Assembly: GCF_001636695.1 (NCBI RefSeq) | Contig: NZ_LGEL01000040.1 | Coordinates: 1-47,607, forward strand | Direction of reading: 5' to 3' | DNA from: Pedobacter panaciterrae | Lineage (GTDB): Bacteria; Bacteroidota; Bacteroidia; Sphingobacteriales; Sphingobacteriaceae | DNA length: 47,607 nucleotides | Shown: in pieces, positions 6,885-15,434 of the stretch | Layout: the number at the start of each line of letters is the position of its first letter | How positions within the stretch are numbered: the first letter of the stretch is position 1 | Notes under the pieces: model-generated | The model's database searches: none | What the model was told of the DNA's origin: nothing | Seen by the model: the letters and a program-made list of their open reading frames with translations, nothing else | Position numbers and translations under genes: made by a program

Positions 6885-7763
6885 GTGGAAGAAGTAAAAG
6901 CATATATTGAATCAGGCATACTTGAACTTTACGTTCTGGGGCAATTGAATGCTCAGGAGCAGATTGAAGTTGAAGCAATGGCATCAAAATATCCTGAAAT
7001 AAAACGGGAGATTGAAGCTATTGAGATTGCTATGGAGCAATATGCTGTACAAAATGCGATACAACCTTCTGTTAATCTGGAAAACAAAATCCTCGAAAAA
7101 ATAGGTACTTCCAAAACCACTGAAAAACCTGAACCTATAATAGAACCTGTTAAAATAATTGAACCAGCTAAAGAAGCTGTGATTGTTCCTTTGAATACTG
7201 CCCCCTATGAATCCAAAATAAAATCATTGCGGATTGCACTTGTAGCATGTATTGCACTTTTAGCAGTAAGTATTGTTGCACTTTATTCAGCTCACAACCA
7301 ACTAGGTGTTGCTAAGGATCAGATTGCCTCCTTAAGCCTTAATAACGAGAAATTTACCAGTACTGTTAATTTCATGAAGCAAAGCAATGCTGACCTTCAA
7401 AAGATTATTGACATGAACAATGATCCGGATTGGAAAGCTGTAAAATTAGCAGGAACTGATATGGATCCAAAAGCTAAAATGACTGTTTACTGGCATGCCA
7501 AAGGTAAACATGTTATGGTAGACAATTCTAAAATGGATTTACCTGCCAATGATCAGCAACACCAATACCAGCTTTGGGCTATTGTAAATGGCAAACCAGT
7601 TGATCTGGGTGTATTTGATGTTAAATCCGACTCTACTCACATTCTTTTAGCTATGAAAGAAATTGGTTCTGCTGCTGCATTTGCGGTAACTCTTGAGAAA
7701 AAAGGTGGTAGCGTAAGCCCTACTATGAATCAAATGATCGTAATAGGCAACGTTTCTATTTAG
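6885..7763 (+). CDS. RskA-family anti-sigma factor
   Basis: This 292-aa protein is probably the partner that sequesters the upstream ECF sigma factor. It starts with GTG at 6885, one base after the sigma stop. Residues 1-75 form an anti-sigma N-terminal region (YIESGILELYVLGQLNAQEQ and a helical stretch). A Pro/Glu-rich linker (75-110) follows, then one membrane helix (about 116-134). The extracytoplasmic RskA C-terminal domain (about 165-292) carries the family signature HQYQLWAIVNGKPVDLGVF and ends AAFAVTLEKKGG. The overall order and spacing are typical of RskA proteins. The inducing signal cannot be read from sequence. Confidence 0.88.
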   Translation: MEEVKAYIESGILELYVLGQLNAQEQIEVEAMASKYPEIKREIEAIEIAMEQYAVQNAIQPSVNLENKILEKIGTSKTTEKPEPIIEPVKIIEPAKEAVIVPLNTAPYESKIKSLRIALVACIALLAVSIVALYSAHNQLGVAKDQIASLSLNNEKFTSTVNFMKQSNADLQKIIDMNNDPDWKAVKLAGTDMDPKAKMTVYWHAKGKHVMVDNSKMDLPANDQQHQYQLWAIVNGKPVDLGVFDVKSDSTHILLAMKEIGSAAAFAVTLEKKGGSVSPTMNQMIVIGNVSI

Positions 7764-7768
7764 AAATT

Positions 7769-8704
7769 TTAACCCAGGAAATTTTTTACAGTATTAGGAA
7801 TTTGCATAGCAACCTGAGATGCGGTTACATTAAAAACATGACTAGCCAAATCATCTCCAGCTTTACCATGAAAATAACACCCTAATATTGCGGCATCTTT
7901 TGCAGGATAGCCTTGTGCAACATATGCTGTAATTATCCCGGTAAGCACATCACCCATTCCACCTTGTGCCATTGCCGGATTACCTGTTGAATTTATAAAC
8001 ACTTCACCCCGCTGGCTTATTATAAAAGTATATTGATTTTTAAGAACTATAACTATTCCAAGCTGTATTGCTTTTTTTCGTGCGGTCTGCAATCTGTCCC
8101 ACCAATTTGTATGCTTGCCAAATAAGTTATCAAACTCTTTTATATGAGGAGTTAATATCGAGTGCTTTTCTATGACACCCAGCAGATCAGGACGAGATGC
8201 CAATATATTCAATGCATCAGCATCTGCAATAAAATCTCTTTTTAAGGTAAATAACTGCGCCAAAGTCTGCTCGGCTTTTGCTCCTTTACCTAAACCTGGT
8301 CCAATAGCTATAGCATTGTACTTGGTTAACGCTTCGATTTTCAGCAATGCTTTCCTCTTTACAAACATTACTTCCGGTAGGGATGTATTTAACGCCGCCA
8401 GACCGCTTTCTGGCATAGAAGTGGTCGTCAATCCGGCTCCTGCATAAAGACAGCCTTTAGAAGCAAGCAAAGCGGCTCCCATAGTTTGTGGCGCACCGGC
8501 AATAATTAGTGCATGCCCATAGGTGCCTTTATAGGAAAATGCTGTCCTTGGTTTAAATAGGTTTTTGATATCGTTAGGCTGTATCAGTCGATATGGAGAT
8601 GTTTCTTCTTCTTTAGTACTCTGTTTACCCATTCCTTTCCCTACAACCTGCAATTTGCTATGTGCGTCTGAATCTGGAATAAAAGAATCTAAAAAAGTAT
8701 TCAT
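7769..8704 (-). CDS. nnrD: NAD(P)HX dehydratase NnrD (stand-alone)
   Basis: NnrD repairs hydrated NAD(P)H by ATP/ADP-dependent dehydration. This 311-aa protein has the ribokinase-like YjeF C-terminal domain. Blocks seen are GTYGHALIIAGAPQTMGAALLA, GAGLTTTSMPE, AIGPGLGKG, DADALN, LTPHIKEFDNLFG and the nucleotide-binding NPAMAQGGMGDVLTGIITAY. In most bacteria this domain is fused to NnrE, the epimerase. Here there is no NnrE: about 37 unfamiliar residues precede SPYRLIQPNDIKNLFKPR, which looks like the linker of a fused protein. The gene begins four bases after the uvrA stop and is probably cotranscribed with it. Confidence 0.88.
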   Translation of the reverse strand: MNTFLDSFIPDSDAHSKLQVVGKGMGKQSTKEEETSPYRLIQPNDIKNLFKPRTAFSYKGTYGHALIIAGAPQTMGAALLASKGCLYAGAGLTTTSMPESGLAALNTSLPEVMFVKRKALLKIEALTKYNAIAIGPGLGKGAKAEQTLAQLFTLKRDFIADADALNILASRPDLLGVIEKHSILTPHIKEFDNLFGKHTNWWDRLQTARKKAIQLGIVIVLKNQYTFIISQRGEVFINSTGNPAMAQGGMGDVLTGIITAYVAQGYPAKDAAILGCYFHGKAGDDLASHVFNVTASQVAMQIPNTVKNFLG

Positions 8705-8708
8705 ATGC

Positions 8709-11552
8709 TTAATGCCCCATTTCTTTTTTCAAAAACTTGCCGGTAAGGCTTATTGGATTTTGAATTAGCCCCTCTGGAGTACCCTCAAAGATAATTCTAC
8801 CTCCTCCAACACCACCTTCTTCCCCCAGATCAATAACCCAATCCGCAACTTTCACAACATCCAGGTTATGCTCTATAACCAGTACTGTATTACCTTTTTC
8901 TACCAATTCGTTTAGCACGCCTAACAATACATTAATATCCTCAAAGTGTAAACCTGTGGTTGGCTCATCAAGAATATAGAAAGTGCGGCCTGTGTCCTTT
9001 TTAGAAAGTTCAGTCGCAAGCTTCACACGTTGCGCCTCCCCTCCTGATAAGGTTGTTGACGATTGTCCTAAGGTGATATACCCTAAACCAACATCTTTAA
9101 GTGTTTTTATTTTTCGGTAGATTGAAGGCATGTTCTCAAAAAAATCACATGCTTCTTCAATACTCATATCCAGAACATCACTGATAGATTTACTTCTGTA
9201 ACGAACTTCGAGTGTTTCCCGGTTGTACCTTTTTCCTCCACACTCTTCGCATGGCACCTGTACATCCGGCAGGAAGTTCATTTCTATAACCTTCATTCCT
9301 CCACCCTGACAGGTTTCGCAGCGGCCTCCCTTTACATTGAAAGAGAATCGGCCAGGCTTATAACCTCGTATTTTGGCTTCCGGTAATTGAACATATAAGT
9401 TCCTTATATCTGAAAATACACCCGTATAAGTGGATGGATTAGATCGTGGGGTACGACCAATTGGCGCCTGATCTATTTCAATTACTTTATCTATTTCTTT
9501 TAATCCGTTAATCTTTTCGTACGGTAACGGATGTTTTTTGGCCCTAAAGAAATGATGATTTAATATCGGATAAAGAGTTTCGGTGATCAAACTTGATTTA
9601 CCACTTCCAGATACCCCGGTTACGGCAATAAACTTTCCCAAAGGAAAATCTACAGAAACATCTTTTAAATTATGTCCGCTTGCCTTAATGATAGAAAGTT
9701 TGTGCCCATTTCCCTTTCTACGTTTAGCAGGTACCTGTATCCCCTTTTTACCATTCAGATAAGCGGCAGTTAAGGTATCCGATTTCAGGATCTGAGCCGG
9801 AGTACCCTGGGCAACAATTTGTCCGCCATGAGCACCAGCTGCTGGTCCAACATCAATTACATGGTCTGCTTCCAGAATCATATCCTTGTCGTGTTCAACA
9901 ACCAATACCGTATTACCAAGGTCTCTAAGGTTCTTAAGAGCTCCTATTAAACGCTCGTTATCACGCTGATGTAAACCAATACTCGGCTCATCTAAAATAT
10001 ACATTACGTTCATCAGCTGTGATCCGATCTGGGTAGCTAACCTTATCCTCTGTGCTTCTCCACCCGAAAGTGTGCGCGCAGTACGATCTAATGACAGGTA
10101 ATTTAAGCCTACATCCGTAAGGAAACCTAATCTCGCTCTTATCTCTTTAAGGATTTCTTTGGCTATAATATTTTGTCGCTCACTAAGTCTGCTTTCTACA
10201 TCTACATACCAGTTTTTAAGGCTGATGATGTCCATTTCAGCAAGTTCAAATATATTCTTACCATCAATTTTAAAATGGAGACTCTCTTTCTTTAAGCGGG
10301 CTCCGTTACATACAGGGCAAGTTTTTAATTTACGGAAGCTTTCCATATCATCAACGGCCCCTTCTCCCTTGCGCTCCTGTTGTTCCTCTAATAATTTAAT
10401 AATACCATCAAAGGTAATCTGATAGTTCTGAACGTTCCACTTATTATATTCAACTGCAACACTCAGCAATTCATGGGTACCATTAAGAAGAATATTAATG
10501 TTCTCCTCTCCCAGTTTCTCAAGAGGGGTTGAAAGTGAGAAGTTATATTTTTTTGCAAGTGCTTTTAGTACCTGAAACACCCAAACTTCACGGTATTCGC
10601 CAAGTGGAGCTAGTCCGCCATTCAGGATACTTAGTTTCGGGTTCGGCATTACCGATTCCCTATCAATTACGAAGATGTAACCTAAGCCATCGCAATTCTC
10701 GCAGGCTCCGTAAGGAGAGTTGAAAGAAAAACTATTTGGTTGTGGTTCATCATAAGAAATACCTGTTGTGGGGCACATTAAAAACCGGCTAAAATGGGAT
10801 ACATTGTTAGCCTTATCACTTATTTTAATGATTCCCTTCCCTAAACGCATAGCGGTTTGGAGCGAATCCTGAAGTCGTTTAATGTCTTTTCTATCTATTA
10901 CAAGTCTATCCACAACAATTTCAATGTCGTGAATCTTGTACCTGTCGACCTGCATTTTAGGCGTGATATCCTGTATATCACCATCAATACGCACTTTTAC
11001 ATAGCCTTGTTTACGAATTTGCTCAAAAAGCTCACGATAATGCCCCTTACGACCTTTAACAACGGGTGCGAGAATATTTACCGGCATGTCATCATACTTG
11101 TTGAAAATGTTATTAAGGATCTGATCTTCGCTCATGCGCTCCATTTTCTCGCCTGTATTGTAAGAAAAAGCATCAGCAGCGCGGGCGTAAAGCAAACGCA
11201 TAAAGTCATAAATCTCTGTAATGGTACCTACAGTAGACCTCGGGTTTTTACTGGTTGTTTTTTGCTCAATTGCAATAACCGGACTTAGACCCGAGACTTT
11301 ATCTACATCGGGCCTTTCCATCCCTCCCATAAACTGGCGGGAATAAGCACTAAAGGTTTCCATATACCTCCGTTGTCCCTCGGCATAAATGGTATCAAAA
11401 GCCAGAGATGATTTACCGCTGCCACTTAAACCTGTAATTACAACAAGTTTATTTCTGGGAAAGGAAACATCTATATTTTTAAGGTTATGCACCCTGGCCC
11501 CATACACTTCTACATCTTTTTGCTCGCCCAGGTCGATGGTATTTTTGCTCAT
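8709..11552 (-). CDS. uvrA: Excinuclease ABC subunit A
   Basis: UvrA is the damage-sensing ATPase of nucleotide excision repair and loads UvrB. From the ATG at 11552 (MSKNTIDLGEQ) it is 947 aa, the normal length. It has two ABC ATPase modules: Walker A GLSGSGKSS (residues 41-49) and a second GVSGSGKSS, each with an LSGGEAQR signature and an ILDEP Walker B. Zinc-finger cysteines occur in CENCDGLG and in the CETCQGGG/CEECGGK pair. The longer in-frame start at 11567 adds five non-conserved residues and is not preferred. A TACCTTTG promoter box lies about 55 bases upstream. The nnrD gene follows by four bases. Confidence 0.97.
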   Translation of the reverse strand: MSKNTIDLGEQKDVEVYGARVHNLKNIDVSFPRNKLVVITGLSGSGKSSLAFDTIYAEGQRRYMETFSAYSRQFMGGMERPDVDKVSGLSPVIAIEQKTTSKNPRSTVGTITEIYDFMRLLYARAADAFSYNTGEKMERMSEDQILNNIFNKYDDMPVNILAPVVKGRKGHYRELFEQIRKQGYVKVRIDGDIQDITPKMQVDRYKIHDIEIVVDRLVIDRKDIKRLQDSLQTAMRLGKGIIKISDKANNVSHFSRFLMCPTTGISYDEPQPNSFSFNSPYGACENCDGLGYIFVIDRESVMPNPKLSILNGGLAPLGEYREVWVFQVLKALAKKYNFSLSTPLEKLGEENINILLNGTHELLSVAVEYNKWNVQNYQITFDGIIKLLEEQQERKGEGAVDDMESFRKLKTCPVCNGARLKKESLHFKIDGKNIFELAEMDIISLKNWYVDVESRLSERQNIIAKEILKEIRARLGFLTDVGLNYLSLDRTARTLSGGEAQRIRLATQIGSQLMNVMYILDEPSIGLHQRDNERLIGALKNLRDLGNTVLVVEHDKDMILEADHVIDVGPAAGAHGGQIVAQGTPAQILKSDTLTAAYLNGKKGIQVPAKRRKGNGHKLSIIKASGHNLKDVSVDFPLGKFIAVTGVSGSGKSSLITETLYPILNHHFFRAKKHPLPYEKINGLKEIDKVIEIDQAPIGRTPRSNPSTYTGVFSDIRNLYVQLPEAKIRGYKPGRFSFNVKGGRCETCQGGGMKVIEMNFLPDVQVPCEECGGKRYNRETLEVRYRSKSISDVLDMSIEEACDFFENMPSIYRKIKTLKDVGLGYITLGQSSTTLSGGEAQRVKLATELSKKDTGRTFYILDEPTTGLHFEDINVLLGVLNELVEKGNTVLVIEHNLDVVKVADWVIDLGEEGGVGGGRIIFEGTPEGLIQNPISLTGKFLKKEMGH

Positions 11553-11606
11553 ATATATTAAAAACAATATGGATATCTGATGATTAAGATAACAATTTTA
11601 AAGGCA

Positions 11607-11614
11607 CAAAGGTA
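11607..11614 (-). promoter_or_regulatory. Candidate -7 box for uvrA-nnrD
   Basis: On the minus strand this is TACCTTTG, an exact TAnnTTTG match, giving a leader of roughly 50 bases before the uvrA ATG at 11552. I do not see a good -33 TTG or an obvious SOS box. Confidence 0.5.
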
Positions 11615-11640
11615 AGCCATTATAAGGAAAGATTATCTAT

Positions 11641-12696
11641 TTACCAAACTATGGTTGTGTCATTTTCTGTAGGATGGCCCGTACAGACCAGTACGCGACC
11701 GGCAGCAATTTCATCATCCATTAAAATTTCATTATAGTCCATACGTACGCCACCTTTAACACAATTTGCGGTGCAGGTGCTACAGATCCCAGCCTTACAG
11801 CTATAGGGAATATCTATCTTCTGCTCAAGAGCGGCATTAAGTATTGTCTTATCATATGGTACAGAAAGGCGGTATTCCTGACCTTTCAAATTCAGAACAA
11901 CAGAGTAGGTATTCGTATCCTTTACTTCTTTTTCTGTAGTATCATCTTCATCTACTTCGTCTTCTGGCATTACAAAGGTTTCTCTTTTGATCTGATTGAT
12001 ATCGAATCCTAAGTTGAGTAATGTAATGCGGCAGGTAACCATATAATCTATCGGACCACAGGTATAGAACAAAGCCTTGTTTTTGTCAAACTCCATGTAT
12101 TCCTTAACGATCTTTTCTATAAGAAACACATTTAATCTGGCCATAAGCAGATTTTGCGCCTGACTGGATACATATATAATCTTAAACCTATCCGGATAGT
12201 TCTTCTGCAATTCATTGAGGTCGTCATAGAAAAGCGTTTCGGCCGGAGAACGGCTGCTATATATAAGGATAAGCTTAGATTGATTTTCTTTTACAAGGGC
12301 TGTTTTAATAATAGAGAAAAGAGGTGTAATACCCACTCCTGCACCAAAAAGAAAAACAGTTCTTTTTAGCTCGCTTTGTGGTGGATAGGTAAACAGGCCA
12401 TTTGGGGGCATCGCATAAAGAATATCACCCACGGCTGTTCTATGGTGCAGAAATCTGGATACCTCACCATTTTCTACACGCTTTATGGCAATAGCAAGCG
12501 GCTCATCAACATCAGGAGAACTGCATAGAGAATAAGACCTCCTAAGCTCTCTCCCTTGAATATCGAACACCAATGTTAAAAATTGGCCGGCTAAGTATTT
12601 TGGCTTCACTCCATCTAAAACATCAAAGGTAAGAACCAGTGTCTCTCCCGGACCATACTCCATCTCTTGTATACGCAATTTCATCACTCCCATCAT
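11641..12696 (-). CDS. Ferredoxin-NADP reductase-like oxidoreductase with 2Fe-2S domain
   Basis: This 351-aa flavoprotein has the order of PaaE-type oxidoreductases. An FAD-binding barrel (about 1-105) contains RRSYSLCSS. An NAD(P)-binding domain (about 110-240) contains FGAGVGITPLFSI and YTCGP. An acidic linker (DEVDEDDTTEKE) leads to a plant-type 2Fe-2S domain with CKAGICSTCTANC and a fourth Cys in LVCTGHP. It should pass electrons from NAD(P)H through flavin to the iron-sulfur centre and an oxygenase or other acceptor. No paa or oxygenase genes adjoin it, so the partner is unknown. M1, M2 or M5 could be the start; I keep M1. Confidence 0.82.
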   Translation of the reverse strand: MMGVMKLRIQEMEYGPGETLVLTFDVLDGVKPKYLAGQFLTLVFDIQGRELRRSYSLCSSPDVDEPLAIAIKRVENGEVSRFLHHRTAVGDILYAMPPNGLFTYPPQSELKRTVFLFGAGVGITPLFSIIKTALVKENQSKLILIYSSRSPAETLFYDDLNELQKNYPDRFKIIYVSSQAQNLLMARLNVFLIEKIVKEYMEFDKNKALFYTCGPIDYMVTCRITLLNLGFDINQIKRETFVMPEDEVDEDDTTEKEVKDTNTYSVVLNLKGQEYRLSVPYDKTILNAALEQKIDIPYSCKAGICSTCTANCVKGGVRMDYNEILMDDEIAAGRVLVCTGHPTENDTTIVW

Positions 12697-12730
12697 AGGG
12701 CAGTAAATTAGTAATTTTCAAATAAAACAA

Positions 12731-12760
12731 AAAGCCGTTCCAATAATTTGGAACGGCTTT
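12731..12760 (-). terminator. Terminator of the lytic transglycosylase gene
   Basis: AAAGCCGTTCCA and TGGAACGGCTTT form a perfect 12-bp stem with a 6-base loop. On the minus strand it is followed by TTGTTTTATT, so it terminates the gene ending at 12787. Confidence 0.85.
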
Positions 12761-12786
12761 CCCCATTGCATGTGTCTTTTCTCTTT

Positions 12787-13575
12787 CTAATTTAAAGAAC
12801 TTTGGGCATTACCCTCGTTCAAAGCTAACAATCCTCTTGGAGCTGTATAGCCATGACGAACAGGATCTTCCACTATCTCTTTCATGGAAATCAATTTATA
12901 AACATAACCACCTGTTTCGTGGTTTAATTTCATTTTGAAATAATTATCCTGATTTTGTTTGTCTATCTGTCTTCTCATGTGACCATCACCTACATTGTAG
13001 GCTGCTGCTACAAGCGTCCAGCTATCAAAAATACCATAAAGCTCTTTGATATATTTAGCGGCTGCAATAGTTGATTTACGTAAGTTCTTACGCTCATCTA
13101 CTTTTGAGTTGACTTTTAAACCATAAGTACGCGCAGTTGCCGGCATAAATTGCCAGAACCCAGCGGCACCTTTTGGTGACACACCCGACTTTAATCCTGA
13201 TTCTACTAACGGAACATACTTAAAATCCTCTGGAATACCGTAAGCGGCAAGGATTGGCTCTATAACAGGAAACCATTCTGCTGCTTTTCTATGCAGGCGA
13301 TTGGTTTGTAAATTATTGAAGCTAAATTCAGCAAGAATTTTCTTCATTTTACGTTCCACTTTGGCATCCCCTAGTGGTAGTGTTTCTTCTGCGAAACTCA
13401 ATTTAGCCATCAGAGATAATGGCTCTTCATTTTGTGTTACTGTTGTATCTTTTTTTGTTGTTTTTTCTTCTTTTGAAAGACTTTTTGCTGCTTGGGGCAT
13501 GTTGTAAGCAAACACTTTTGCCATAACCAGTAATGAAATTATTACCGTACATGTTATTATGTGTTTCTTTATCAT
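12787..13575 (-). CDS. Lytic transglycosylase (SLT domain)
   Basis: Lytic transglycosylases cleave peptidoglycan between MurNAc and GlcNAc, forming 1,6-anhydro ends. From the ATG at 13575 this 262-aa protein has a signal peptide (MIKKHIITCTVIISLLVMAKVFA) and a linker, then an SLT domain (about 105-235). The catalytic Glu lies in VESGLKSGVSPKGAAGFWQF. PATARTYGL and the AAYNVGDG motif follow. The start is well fixed: AGGAGG lies just upstream, a strong Shine-Dalgarno that is uncommon in Bacteroidota, and a promoter with a -7 box at 13613-13620 lies behind it. An in-frame extension to 13626 would overlap that promoter and is rejected. Confidence 0.93.
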   Translation of the reverse strand: MIKKHIITCTVIISLLVMAKVFAYNMPQAAKSLSKEEKTTKKDTTVTQNEEPLSLMAKLSFAEETLPLGDAKVERKMKKILAEFSFNNLQTNRLHRKAAEWFPVIEPILAAYGIPEDFKYVPLVESGLKSGVSPKGAAGFWQFMPATARTYGLKVNSKVDERKNLRKSTIAAAKYIKELYGIFDSWTLVAAAYNVGDGHMRRQIDKQNQDNYFKMKLNHETGGYVYKLISMKEIVEDPVRHGYTAPRGLLALNEGNAQSSLN

Positions 13576-13612
13576 TTTCCTCCTTTTTTTGGTGAATAAT
13601 ATAAAACGCCTG

Positions 13613-13643
13613 CAAACATACGGCATATTAACCTAATTATCAA
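13613..13643 (-). promoter_or_regulatory. Promoter of the lytic transglycosylase gene
   Basis: On the minus strand a TTG (-33; 13643-13641), a 20-base spacer and TATGTTTG (-7; 13620-13613) form a complete Bacteroidota promoter. It gives a leader of about 30-35 bases containing the AGGAGG ribosome site. Confidence 0.75.
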
Positions 13644-13885
13644 GCTTTTACAAAAAAGACTTCCAAAATCGGTGTTTAAACACCCCTGAGGCCAGATTTT
13701 TTCAACCTGGGGTTGGACAAGAAAATAAATGCCAAAATACCCGCTTTTTTGCCTGTAAAACCCGTCACCAAAGTCTCCAAAATCAAACTAAAAGAGTATT
13801 TTGTATTTAATGAAATATTATGCTGACTTATTGAAAATTAGCTTACAAAAACTACACAATAATTACTGTTTATGTATACTTAAAA

Positions 13886-13936
13886 TTGTGAATTAGAGCA
13901 ATTTTAAGTAAGTTTGCACCCGCATAAATTATGCGG
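13886..13936 (+). promoter_or_regulatory. Promoter and leader hairpin of the pseudouridine synthase gene
   Basis: TTG (13886-13888), a 20-base spacer and TAAGTTTG (13909-13916) form the promoter. Immediately after it CCGCAT (13920-13925) pairs with ATGCGG (13931-13936) at what would be the very 5' end of the mRNA. Such a cap hairpin can stabilise an mRNA; that role is inferred. Confidence 0.65.
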
Positions 13937-13949
13937 TTAAAAGCGTATC

Positions 13950-15428
13950 ATGATAAAAAACAACAACAGGAACAGTCGGGATGACAAGTCCAAACCGGGA
14001 AACCGAAGCACAACTGGCAAAAGACCAAGTGGAACAGAGAGTTCTTACAAAGGAAAAAGCAAGTTTGACGATAGAGAAGGAAAAGATAATAAATTCGGTG
14101 CATCTAAGGACTTTAAGCCAAGAACACCAAGAGACGGAGACACCAACAGAGATTATAAGCCAAGAGAGGGCGACAGAAAGGACTTTAAACCTAGAGGAGC
14201 TAAAGACGGCGATTCCAGAGGTTTTAAACCAAGAACTGAAAACGACTCAAAGGATTTCAAATCAAGAGGCCCAAGAACTTCGGGCAGCGATTTCAAACCA
14301 AGAACAGGTAGAGATGGCGATTCAAAAGGCTTTGCTCCAAGAGGTACAGCCGGTAAAGACTTTAAACCAAGAACACCAAGAGACGGAGACAACAGAGACT
14401 ACAAACCGAGAGCTTTCAAAGAAGGTAGCTCAAGAGAGACTCCTCCAGGCGAAAAAACTCGCAGTTACATAAAGAAAGATAATTTTAGTCCTGCAGGTGA
14501 TAAGCCTTTCAGGAAATTTGATGACAAAAAAGGTCAGGCTTCAAGAAGTACTGACAGCAGACCTTTCAGAAAAAGAGACGGAGACGGTCCGAAATCAGAC
14601 TTTCAATCTCGTCCTGAGCGTGGAGAGCGTGGAGAGCGCAGCGGACGTCCTGAACGTTTCGACAAAGAGACGGTTATGCGTAGCAGGAAATCTCCTGTTA
14701 TAAAAGACGACGGCTTAATCCGTTTGAACAGATACATTGCAAATTCAGGAATTTGTTCTCGTCGTAAAGCCGATGAGCTTATTGCTGCCGGTGTAGTATC
14801 TGTAAATGGAGTAGTTGTTTCTGAATTAGGTCAGAAGGTTGACCCTTCGAAAGACGAAATTCGCTACAATGGTGAATTGCTAAAACGCGAGAAGAAGGTT
14901 TATGTTCTTTTAAACAAACCTAAAGATTACATCACTACTACTGATGATCCTCAAGAACGCAGGACAGTTATGCAGCTGGTTGAAAAAGCAAGCAGAGAAC
15001 GCATCTATCCTGTTGGAAGATTAGACCGCAACACTACTGGTTTGTTATTAATGACAAACGATGGTGATCTTGCGGACAAACTATCTCACCCTAAAAATGG
15101 TATTACTAAAATCTATCATGTTGAATTAAGCAGAAGTTTAAGTCAGGGTGATTTGAATAAAATTCAGTTTGGAATTGAACTGGAAGATGGTATAATTAAA
15201 CCAGATTCAGTATCTTACGTTGCCGGTGGCACTAAACGTGAAGTAGGTATTCAGATCCATAGTGGTAAAAACAGAATTGTGCGCAGAATTTTTGAACACC
15301 TGGGTTATGATGTAGTTAAACTGGATAGAGTAGTTTATGGTAATTTAACCAAGAAAGATCTTCCACGTGGAAGATGGCGCTTCCTTGAAGAACATGAATT
15401 GATACAGATCAAACATCTGATTAAATAA
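13950..15428 (+). CDS. RsuA/RluB-type pseudouridine synthase with long basic N-terminal tail
   Basis: The C-terminal 240 residues are a complete rRNA pseudouridine synthase. An S4 RNA-binding domain (about 253-310) contains LNRYIANSGICSRRKADELI. The catalytic domain contains PVGRLDRNTTGLLLMTNDG, with catalytic Asp359, and KNRIVRRIFEHLGY. The family isomerises a uridine in 23S or 16S rRNA. The first 250 residues are a disordered, Arg/Lys/Asp/Gly-rich tail with repeats such as DFKPRTPRDGD and GFKPR, probably a further RNA-binding region. The tail makes the protein (492 aa) about twice the usual length. The downstream lactonase gene starts seven bases after the stop. Confidence 0.88.
   Translation: MIKNNNRNSRDDKSKPGNRSTTGKRPSGTESSYKGKSKFDDREGKDNKFGASKDFKPRTPRDGDTNRDYKPREGDRKDFKPRGAKDGDSRGFKPRTENDSKDFKSRGPRTSGSDFKPRTGRDGDSKGFAPRGTAGKDFKPRTPRDGDNRDYKPRAFKEGSSRETPPGEKTRSYIKKDNFSPAGDKPFRKFDDKKGQASRSTDSRPFRKRDGDGPKSDFQSRPERGERGERSGRPERFDKETVMRSRKSPVIKDDGLIRLNRYIANSGICSRRKADELIAAGVVSVNGVVVSELGQKVDPSKDEIRYNGELLKREKKVYVLLNKPKDYITTTDDPQERRTVMQLVEKASRERIYPVGRLDRNTTGLLLMTNDGDLADKLSHPKNGITKIYHVELSRSLSQGDLNKIQFGIELEDGIIKPDSVSYVAGGTKREVGIQIHSGKNRIVRRIFEHLGYDVVKLDRVVYGNLTKKDLPRGRWRFLEEHELIQIKHLIK
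14100..14420 (+). repeat. Degenerate coding repeats in the pseudouridine synthase tail
   Basis: Repeated codons for (D/G)FKPR followed by an acidic/Gly spacer recur about every 12-25 residues. Two units, near 14108-14160 and 14358-14408, are nearly identical over about 50 bases, both encoding PRTPRDGD then DYKPR. The pattern implies expansion by duplication within the gene. Confidence 0.75.
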
Positions 15429-15434
15429 TTGAAC

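Larger units (their letters stand above)
13576..13949. other. Intergenic region between divergent genes (374 nt)
   Basis: This divergent gap holds the minus-strand Shine-Dalgarno and promoter of the lytic transglycosylase (13576-13643) and the plus-strand promoter and leader hairpin of the pseudouridine synthase (13886-13936). I see no convincing gene, known RNA or repeat in the middle (about 13645-13885). Confidence 0.7.

Noticed and set aside
10857-11288. 143-codon plus-strand frame opposite uvrA
   Set aside because: Antisense to the conserved UvrA ATPase region with no domain of its own.
13981-14472. 163-codon frame in the pseudouridine synthase tail
   Set aside because: It is an alternative frame of the repetitive Arg/Asp tail; the Glu/Thr/Gln repeats come from the same DNA repeats read one frame over.
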